Positions 1 to 5,253 of a DNA stretch of 8,354 nt are shown here, one piece after another. The stretch comes from Actinomycetota bacterium (GTDB lineage Bacteria > Actinomycetota > Actinomycetes > S36-B12), in assembly GCA_009700485.1 (NCBI GenBank), contig WLLZ01000076.1, positions 1 to 8,354 of the forward strand, given 5' to 3'. Made by a program: the position numbers and the translations under genes. The notes beneath the pieces were generated by a model. That model was not told the DNA's origin. It saw only the letters and a list, made by a program, of their open reading frames with translations, and searched no databases. Numbering within the stretch: position 1 is the stretch's first letter; every line of letters begins with the position of its first letter.

Positions 1-527
1 ATGGGCAGTTCGTCACTGAGATTACCGGTGGCGTACAGGCCGACGCCGAAAACGAGTGCGCCACAGGTGGCCAGGATTCCCGCGAGCACCGGTCTCTCGT
101 TAGGGATGGGTGCCGGGTCTTTGCCCATGGCGGCCAAGCTAACTCCGCCAACAATTACCAGAAGGACGAAGGCAGCAAGGGGCGCAATTGACTCGCCCAA
201 AATGGCGGCGATGGTCGCGGCAATTGCGCCTTCGGTGGCGAGAATCGGTGCGATGACCCCGACCTTGCCAACTCTGAACGCGCTGGCAGCGAATACCAGC
301 CCTGTGACGTTGCCGACGCCAGCGGCCGCCCACCAGAGCGAGTTGGTGCCCACAAGTCCGCTGGGGGTTCCGGCGATCAATACCAACGGAATAGTGATGA
401 CAAGCCCGATGAGCATGGCCCAAGCCACGGTGGAGTAAGCACCGATAAGCCTTGATCCCCTCGATGCCGTAAGGGAGCCGGCGGCGAAGAAAACGGCGGT
501 CGCAAGACCGAAGACGATGCTGACCAC
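1..527 (-). CDS. EamA/DMT-family membrane transporter, 5' part (cut by left window edge)
   Basis: Reading the minus strand from the GTG at 527 gives 175 codons without a stop up to the window edge, so the C-terminal part is missing. The product is strongly hydrophobic: likely membrane helices near residues 3-20, 29-52, 63-84, 88-111 and 114-134, with a sixth starting near 146. Helices 4-5, with the stretch EGAIAATIAAILGESI (about 99-114), resemble the repeat of EamA (drug/metabolite transporter) proteins, which normally have ten helices in two such repeats. An in-frame TGA at 554-552 lies just upstream; GTG 527 is the first standard start after it, though no clear ribosome binding site precedes it. 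The gene is divergent from adenosine deaminase, so a nucleoside or base substrate is conceivable, but the sequence does not show the substrate. Family call fairly firm; function open. Confidence 0.75.
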   Translation of the reverse strand, partial: MVSIVFGLATAVFFAAGSLTASRGSRLIGAYSTVAWAMLIGLVITIPLVLIAGTPSGLVGTNSLWWAAAGVGNVTGLVFAASAFRVGKVGVIAPILATEGAIAATIAAILGESIAPLAAFVLLVIVGGVSLAAMGKDPAPIPNERPVLAGILATCGALVFGVGLYATGNLSDELP

Positions 528-611
528 CCCTGATTGAAGCAGATAGCCAGATCAGCTGTTCAATTGCCACCTCTGGCGTTTAAGTAAAAGGAGTTATACT
601 AGATTCAATAC
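528..611. promoter_or_regulatory. Divergent promoter region with a near-palindromic -10 element
   Basis: This short gap separates two divergent genes. AGTTATACT (592-600) reads TATACT (595-600) on the plus strand and TATAAC (598-593) on the minus strand, so a single near-palindrome offers a -10-like hexamer in both directions. On the plus strand TATACT, or the overlapping TAGATT (600-605), would place the transcription start about 0-5 nt before the add ATG at 612. That gives a leaderless or nearly leaderless mRNA, which is common in actinobacteria. On the minus strand transcription would begin near 586, leaving a leader of roughly 60 nt. No good -35 box is seen at standard spacing for either direction. 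The promoter assignment is inference from sequence only. Confidence 0.45.
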
Positions 612-1763
612 ATGGTGATGGATGCTGGAACGTTTTCTCCGATCCCTGAAGACCTAATTTTGCGTGCCCCGAAAGTCCTCCTGCACGACCACCTAGATGG
701 CGGGCTGCGGCCTCAAACAATCTTGGAGTTGGCCGCGGAGCAGGGTTACACCGAACTACCGGCCACCGATCCTGAGGCTTTATCCCGGTGGTTCACCGAG
801 TCTGCGTACTCCGGTTCCCTGGAACGCTATCTGAAAACCTTCGCCCACACCGTCGCTGTGATGCAGACCGAAGAGGCGCTGCGCCGAGTGGCACTTGAAT
901 GCGCGATTGATCTGGCTGCCGATGGCGTGGTATACGCCGAAGTTCGCTTCGCGCCTGAACTGCACGTTGAAAAAGGCTTGGACGAAGCGCAGGTAGTCGA
1001 AGCTGTGCTTGCAGGTTTCGCTGATGGGCAACGGGCAGCGGTTGCACAGGGTAACCACATCCGAGTCGGCGTCCTGCTAACTGCGATGCGGACCGCATCA
1101 CATGGGCGCAAGATTGCTGAACTAACAGTTGCGTACCGCGATAAAGGGGTAGTTGGCTTCGATATTGCCGGGGCCGAGGCTGGGTACCCTCCCACCCGTC
1201 ACCTAGATGCCTTTGAATACTTAAGTCGCGAGAACGCACACTTCACGATTCATGCCGGTGAGGCGTTCGGGCTACCCAGTATCTGGGAAGCCATTCAATG
1301 GTGCGGCGCTGACCGCCTCGGGCATGGAGTACGAATTGTCGACGACATCACCGTCGAGCCTGATGGCTCGGTCTCCCTTGGGCGCCTGGCTGCATATGTT
1401 CGAGATCGCCGGATCCCGCTCGAAATGTGCCCCACTTCCAATGTACAGACCGGCGCAGCGGCCTCAATTCAGACCCATCCGATCGGGCTGCTGCGGCGCC
1501 TTGGATTCCGGGTGACAGTAAATACTGACAATAGATTAATGTCGGGTACCTCAATGAGCAACGAAATGTCACTACTGAGTGAGGCATTTGGGTACGGACT
1601 AAACGACATGCAATGGTTTACCGTTAACGCGATGAAGAGCGCATTTATTCCATTCGATGAACGGCTGCCAATCATCAATGAGCAGATCAAGCCACAGTAC
1701 ACGGCGCTCAAAGCCGTATTAGCCGAGCGTATGACGGGGGGAGTGGGCAATGGCGCTGCTTGA
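612..1763 (+). CDS. add: Adenosine deaminase
   Basis: Hydrolyses adenosine and deoxyadenosine to (deoxy)inosine plus ammonia; a cytosolic zinc enzyme of the amidohydrolase superfamily. At 383 residues it has the usual family length. The metal and catalytic motifs are present: HDH at 25-27 in LLHDHLDG, HAGE at 214-217 (zinc His and the proton-donating Glu), RLGHG with H238, and NTDN at 304-307 with zinc ligand D306. The well-studied mammalian and E. coli enzymes have two adjacent aspartates here; this one has D306-N307, as I recall for the actinobacterial branch. The start is ATG 612. GTG 615 and ATG 618 are in frame, but 612 best fits a leaderless promoter; the AGGAG at 589-593 is too far upstream to serve as a ribosome binding site. 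The 3' end overlaps the next gene by 14 bp. The product supplies inosine to the phosphorylase encoded by the convergent operon. Confidence 0.95.
   Translation: MVMDAGTFSPIPEDLILRAPKVLLHDHLDGGLRPQTILELAAEQGYTELPATDPEALSRWFTESAYSGSLERYLKTFAHTVAVMQTEEALRRVALECAIDLAADGVVYAEVRFAPELHVEKGLDEAQVVEAVLAGFADGQRAAVAQGNHIRVGVLLTAMRTASHGRKIAELTVAYRDKGVVGFDIAGAEAGYPPTRHLDAFEYLSRENAHFTIHAGEAFGLPSIWEAIQWCGADRLGHGVRIVDDITVEPDGSVSLGRLAAYVRDRRIPLEMCPTSNVQTGAAASIQTHPIGLLRRLGFRVTVNTDNRLMSGTSMSNEMSLLSEAFGYGLNDMQWFTVNAMKSAFIPFDERLPIINEQIKPQYTALKAVLAERMTGGVGNGAA
1737..1743 (+). promoter_or_regulatory. Ribosome binding site of the small membrane protein gene
   Basis: The G-rich run GGGGGAG lies inside the last codons of add, with a 6-nt spacer to the ATG at 1750. 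It fixes the start of the small downstream gene and supports that gene being real and co-expressed with add. Confidence 0.7.
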
Positions 1764-2007
1764 AGTCGTTGAAACTAGCCAGGAGCATGTGGTTGAACTT
1801 CGGCACGAACTCGATAAAGTGCGCGATGCACTTGATCGAACCGATGCGGTGTTAGCGATCGCCGATGAAACTTTAATGCGGGCAGAAGGCGCGATTATTC
1901 AGTCGCGGCGCTGGGCACCGGTGGTACTGGGCGTTGTTGGGTTACTGGCGGTCGGGGTAACAGTGGCTATCGTTATTAGGCGCCGATCGGATGCCAAACG
2001 GTCTTAA
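1750..2007 (+). CDS. Small coiled-coil protein with one C-terminal membrane helix, unknown function
   Basis: An 85-residue protein I do not recognise. Residues about 5-50 are highly charged with heptad-like spacing (VVELRHELDKVRDALDR) and probably form a helix or coiled coil. Residues about 55-76 (from WAPVVLG to VAIVI) form one hydrophobic membrane helix, followed by a basic tail (RRRSDAKRS). The start overlaps the end of add by 14 bp and has a strong ribosome binding site, so the two are probably translated from one mRNA. The basic tail suggests a cytoplasmic C-terminus by the positive-inside rule, but two arginines also precede the helix, so topology is uncertain. The 3' end overlaps the convergent ALDH-like gene by 32 bp. 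It could be a membrane tether or oligomerising partner; nothing in the sequence shows which. Confidence is in the gene being real, not in any role. Confidence 0.75.
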   Translation: MALLEVVETSQEHVVELRHELDKVRDALDRTDAVLAIADETLMRAEGAIIQSRRWAPVVLGVVGLLAVGVTVAIVIRRRSDAKRS

Positions 2008-2839
2008 TCTCGACAAATGAAGCCAGACGCCCTAGGTCAGGGGTGGTTAGCCAATTCGGTTGAGCCGGCCGCCTTACCCGTTTGACGGTACCGGCGGCTT
2101 CGATTTCCAATTGCTTCGCCAAATCTTGGCTCGTGACCCCGGTTAGATCGATGGCATTGACATCACCATGGCTGGCCAGCCACGGCGTGATCTCGGCCGG
2201 GTCTCCGGTGAGCACGTTGATAACGCCATTTGGTACATCAGCGGTAGCGAGTACTTCGGTGAGAGTGATAGCTGGGATCGGGCACTTGGTACTTGCTATC
2301 ACGATAAGTGCATTTCCCGTGACGACTATGGGTGCGATAACGCTCACTAATCCGAGCAGACTGGAATCCTGCGGCGCTACGGCCGCAACCACCCCGGTGG
2401 GTTCAGGGATGGTGAAGTTAAAGTACGGTCCGGCGACCGGATTAGTGTTACCGAGTACCTGCGCATATTTATCCGCCCATCCGGCGTACCAAACCAGTCG
2501 GTCGATTGCGGAGTCGACAACCCGGGCAGATTTCTTATCACCTAGGCCTTCGGCCGCCTGCACGTCAGTGATGAACTGCTCGCGGCGCCCCTCCATTACT
2601 TCGGCTACTCGGTAGAGCACCTGGCCGCGGTTATAGGCGGTGGCGCTACTCCATGCCGCAAAGCCTTTGCGGGCGGCGAGCACTGCATCGCGGCCATCCT
2701 TGCGTGAGGCTTTTGCGGCATTGGCAAGGAATTTATCGTCAGTGTCATGGACTTCATAGGTGCGGCCGGATTCACTGCGCGGGAAGGCACCGCCAATGAA
2801 AAGTTTGTACGTCTTGCGTACTTCAACGCGGTCATTCAT
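1976..2839 (-). CDS. Truncated aldehyde dehydrogenase-like protein without catalytic domain (probable ALDH16 C-terminal-domain homologue)
   Basis: A 287-residue ALDH paralogue. Residues about 10-240 follow the N-terminal coenzyme-binding half of the preceding ALDH (YKLFIGGAFPRSESG, YAGWADKYAQVLG, GVINVLTG), but key residues have changed: the IPWNF position reads VAPQDSS near 154-160, and the KPAE lysine region reads IASTKCP near 181-187. The stretch with ELGGK, the catalytic cysteine, EEIFGP and PFGGYKESG is absent. The chain passes from the Rossmann half (about 245) directly to a basic segment and a typical ALDH-like C-terminal strand (VEIKTVW, 276-282), probably the oligomerisation flap. 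It is therefore expected to be enzymatically dead and structural. Its ATG (2839-2837) overlaps the upstream ALDH stop (ATGA), with ribosome binding site GAGGGG at 2851-2846. Both boundaries are clean, so this looks like a designed short form rather than a decaying gene; the ALDH16 link is inference. Confidence 0.85.
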   Translation of the reverse strand: MNDRVEVRKTYKLFIGGAFPRSESGRTYEVHDTDDKFLANAAKASRKDGRDAVLAARKGFAAWSSATAYNRGQVLYRVAEVMEGRREQFITDVQAAEGLGDKKSARVVDSAIDRLVWYAGWADKYAQVLGNTNPVAGPYFNFTIPEPTGVVAAVAPQDSSLLGLVSVIAPIVVTGNALIVIASTKCPIPAITLTEVLATADVPNGVINVLTGDPAEITPWLASHGDVNAIDLTGVTSQDLAKQLEIEAAGTVKRVRRPAQPNWLTTPDLGRLASFVEIKTVWHPIGA

Positions 2840-4305
2840 GACGTACCCCTCGCCTGATCGTCACTCGCATTAGCGTGTTGCAGATAAGCGCTAAGGCCTT
2901 GGATACCACCCTCGCGACCAAAACCGGACTCCTTATAGCCCCCGAATGGGCTGGTCGGATCAAATCGGTTAAAGGTATTAGCCCAAATAACTCCGGCACG
3001 CAGCTGCTTAGCCATCCAAAGAATGCGGCTGCCCTTTTCGGACCAGATTCCCGCCGATAAGCCAAATGGAGTTTTGTTCGCTTTCTCAACAGCCTCATCC
3101 GGGGTGCGGAACGTAAGTACCGAAAGTACCGGGCCAAAAATCTCTTCACGTGCGATGCGATGGGCCTGAGTGACATTGGTGAAGATAGTTGGCGCACACC
3201 ACCAGCCCTGCTGTGGTATTTCACAGGGGGCGGTCCAGCGTTCGGCGCCTTCTGCGTCACCGGCTTTAATTAACTCTTCGATCTTGTCGAGTTGCTCACG
3301 CGAGTTAATTGCACCGATATCAGTGTTCTTGTCGAGGGGATCACCAAGGCGCAGGGTCTGGAGCCTGAGTTTGAGGGCCGCAATGGTCTCCTCGGCGATC
3401 GACTCTTGCAAGAGTAAACGCGACCCAGCGCAGCACACATGGCCTTGGTTGAAGAAAATACCATCGACTATGCCTTCGACCGCTTGATCAATAGGTGCAT
3501 CATCGAAGATGATATTTGCGGCCTTGCCACCTAGTTCAAGTGTCAGTTTCTTGTTCGTACCTGCTAAGGCGCGCTGGATCGACTTTCCGACTTCGGTAGA
3601 CCCGGTAAAAGCAATTTTATTAATGCCATCGTGCTCGACGATCATTCGGCCGGTATCGCCGGCACCGGTCAGGATATTTACTACGCCAGGAGGCAGATCT
3701 GCTTGTTGGCAGATCTCGGCGAAAAGTAGGGCGGTCAGTGAGGTGGTTTCAGCAGGCTTCAGTACCACGGTGTTACCACAGGCTAGGGCCGGTGCGAGCT
3801 TCCAGGCGAGCATCAGCAGCGGGAAGTTCCAGGGGATGATCTGACCGGCCACCCCTAGTGGCGCGGGATTTGGGCCTAGGCCCGCATACTCCAATTTATC
3901 GGCCCAGCCGGCATAGTAGAAAAAGTGCGCCGCGGCCAGTGGTACGTCAATATCGCGTGACTCGCGAATTGGTTTACCGTTATCCAAAGTCTCAAGTACC
4001 GCGAATTCGCGGGCGCGCTCTTGGAGCAGCCGGGCAATCCTAAAGAGGTACTTCGCCCGGTCGCGGCCGCTCATTACCGACCAGATCCGGTCATAAGCTC
4101 GCCGGGCCGAGTTAACCGCTGCATTAACGTCGCTTTGGTTCGCCTCACTTATCTCAGCGAGGACTTCTTCGGTTGCTGGGTTGATCGTTTTAAACATTTT
4201 GCCACTGGTGGGGTCAACAAACTCACCATTGATAAATAGCCCGTAGGACGGGGCAATGGAAACTATCGCCCGAGACTCGAGGGCTGGCGCATATTCGAAA
4301 GTCAC
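2836..4305 (-). CDS. NAD(P)-dependent aldehyde dehydrogenase, full length
   Basis: A 489-residue member of the classic ALDH superfamily that oxidises an aldehyde to the acid in the cytosol. Conserved residues by position: IPWNF with N160, KPAE with K183, the coenzyme loop FTGSTEVGK (233-241), general base E257 in ELGGK, nucleophile C291 in FFNQGHVCCAG (aligned with C302 of ALDH2, C292 with C303), EEIFGP (387-392; E388, F390), and PFGGYKESGFG (453-463). It appears intact and active. Lying directly downstream of deoC, its likely substrate is acetaldehyde released from deoxyribose-5-phosphate, giving acetate; this is inferred from context. The start is GTG 4305, 11 nt after the deoC stop, with AGGAG at 4315-4311 and a 5-nt spacer. 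Its stop overlaps the start of the short ALDH-like gene, which implies coupled, near-stoichiometric synthesis. Confidence 0.93.
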   Translation of the reverse strand: MTFEYAPALESRAIVSIAPSYGLFINGEFVDPTSGKMFKTINPATEEVLAEISEANQSDVNAAVNSARRAYDRIWSVMSGRDRAKYLFRIARLLQERAREFAVLETLDNGKPIRESRDIDVPLAAAHFFYYAGWADKLEYAGLGPNPAPLGVAGQIIPWNFPLLMLAWKLAPALACGNTVVLKPAETTSLTALLFAEICQQADLPPGVVNILTGAGDTGRMIVEHDGINKIAFTGSTEVGKSIQRALAGTNKKLTLELGGKAANIIFDDAPIDQAVEGIVDGIFFNQGHVCCAGSRLLLQESIAEETIAALKLRLQTLRLGDPLDKNTDIGAINSREQLDKIEELIKAGDAEGAERWTAPCEIPQQGWWCAPTIFTNVTQAHRIAREEIFGPVLSVLTFRTPDEAVEKANKTPFGLSAGIWSEKGSRILWMAKQLRAGVIWANTFNRFDPTSPFGGYKESGFGREGGIQGLSAYLQHANASDDQARGTS

Positions 4306-4310
4306 CGATG

Positions 4311-4315
4311 CTCCT
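4311..4315 (-). promoter_or_regulatory. Ribosome binding site of the full-length ALDH gene
   Basis: AGGAG on the minus strand lies 5 nt before the GTG at 4305. It starts just past the end of the deoC stop codon and decides in favour of the GTG start. Confidence 0.75.
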
Positions 4316-4316
4316 G

Positions 4317-5249
4317 TCAGTCGATTGTGACGTAGTCGGGGCCCGAGTAATGGCCGGTTGCCATGCGTTGGCGCTGCAGCAGTAGGTCATTTAGCAAGGT
4401 CGATGCGCCGAACCTAAATAGGTCAGGGGTTAGCCAGGCCTCCCCGGCGGTCTCCTTGATTAGTACCAGGTATTTGATGGCATCTTTACTGGTGCGGATT
4501 CCACCGGCTGGTTTTACTCCTATTCGGGTGCCAGTTAGTGCGTAGTAATCACGAACCGCCTGAAGCATCACGATTGTGACGGGAGGAGTTGCAGCAACCG
4601 GCACCTTGCCGGTGGATGTCTTGATGAAGTCAGCACCGGCCATCATCGCCAGCCATGATGCGCGTCGCACATTGTCGAGGGTGCGTAATTCGCCGGTCTC
4701 GAGAATTACTTTGAGGTGCGCGGTACCGCATGCGGCTTTCACCGCAACAATTTGCTCATTGACGAGGCCGTAATTACCGGCAAGGAAGGCGCCTCGATCA
4801 ATCACCATGTCGATTTCGTCAGCGCCGGCAGCTACAGCGTCGCGCACATCATGCAGTTTTACTTCTAGGCTCGCGCGCCCGCTCGGGAATGCGGTTGCCA
4901 CCGCTGCCACATGCAGGGCAGAGCCAACGCTGGCGCGGGCAATTGCGGCCATGTCACCGTAGACGCAGACTGCGGCGACACTTGGCACCGTAGGGTCGGT
5001 GGGGTCTGGTCTAAGTGCTTTGGCACACATCGCCCGGACTTTGCCCGGGGTATCCATCCCCTCGAGGGTGGTGAGGTCAACCATGCGTATTGCCAAATCG
5101 ATCGCCCAAGCTTTGGCTTCGTTCTTTATCGACCGGGTCGAAAGGGCTGCCGCCCGATCGGTGGCGCCGACTTCATCTACCCCCGGCAAAGCGTGCAAGA
5201 ACTCACGCAGGGCCCCGGTGGTGGTTAAGGGTTCGGCAACCGTTTGCAC
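4317..5249 (-). CDS. deoC: Deoxyribose-phosphate aldolase (long, DERA-like form)
   Basis: Cleaves 2-deoxyribose-5-phosphate to glyceraldehyde-3-phosphate and acetaldehyde; a class I aldolase with a TIM barrel. The Schiff-base lysine is K210 in DFIKTSTGK, the second catalytic lysine is K246 in GVKPAGGIR, and the catalytic aspartate is D147 in DEIDMVI. All are intact, and the phosphate-binding GAST segment is at 281-284. At 310 residues it is longer than the roughly 250-residue bacterial enzymes of the E. coli type. The extra length is an N-terminal extension of about 50 residues and a tail (RQRMATGHYSGPDY) that resembles human DERA. The start is GTG 5249; an in-frame TAG at 5261-5259 leaves no earlier standard start. 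Only 4 nt separate it from the mutase stop, so the two are surely cotranscribed. It is the central step of the cluster, with ALDH downstream to remove acetaldehyde. Confidence 0.96.
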   Translation of the reverse strand: MQTVAEPLTTTGALREFLHALPGVDEVGATDRAAALSTRSIKNEAKAWAIDLAIRMVDLTTLEGMDTPGKVRAMCAKALRPDPTDPTVPSVAAVCVYGDMAAIARASVGSALHVAAVATAFPSGRASLEVKLHDVRDAVAAGADEIDMVIDRGAFLAGNYGLVNEQIVAVKAACGTAHLKVILETGELRTLDNVRRASWLAMMAGADFIKTSTGKVPVAATPPVTIVMLQAVRDYYALTGTRIGVKPAGGIRTSKDAIKYLVLIKETAGEAWLTPDLFRFGASTLLNDLLLQRQRMATGHYSGPDYVTID

Positions 5250-5253
5250 GGGC

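Noticed and set aside
1..438. Plus-strand open frame of 145 codons at the left edge
   Set aside because: It is antisense to the transporter gene. The product is low-complexity, rich in Ala, Pro and Thr, with no recognisable domain, while the opposite strand encodes clear EamA-like helices.
139..570. Minus-strand open frame of 143 codons rich in Arg, Cys and His
   Set aside because: It is a shifted frame of the transporter gene with a composition typical of out-of-frame translation; the in-frame reading from 527 gives a sensible membrane protein.
589..593. AGGAG as ribosome binding site for add
   Set aside because: It lies 18 nt before ATG 612, too far for normal initiation, and directly abuts the probable -10 element, so it is probably upstream of the transcript.
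793..1239. Minus-strand open frame of 148 codons within add
   Set aside because: It is antisense to a well-conserved enzyme, its Arg/Gln/Ser-rich product has no domain, and it has no ribosome binding site context.
2008..2120. Search for a rho-independent terminator or hairpin after the convergent 3' ends
   Set aside because: No GC-rich hairpin followed by a T run was seen at the convergence point; the bases are coding for the ALDH-like protein.
2082..2615. Plus-strand open frame of 177 codons opposite the short ALDH-like gene
   Set aside because: The minus strand shows clear ALDH homology through the whole stretch; the plus product is Thr/Ser/Ala-rich without motifs.
1976..2839. The short ALDH-like gene as a frameshifted or decayed pseudogene
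   Set aside because: The frame is clean, the start is coupled with a good binding site, and the C-terminus ends with an ALDH-like terminal strand after an internal deletion. This is not what random truncation would leave.
2832..3260. Minus-strand frame of 142 codons overlapping the 3' half of the full ALDH
   Set aside because: The correct ALDH frame carries catalytic motifs on both sides of it; the alternative frame is noise.
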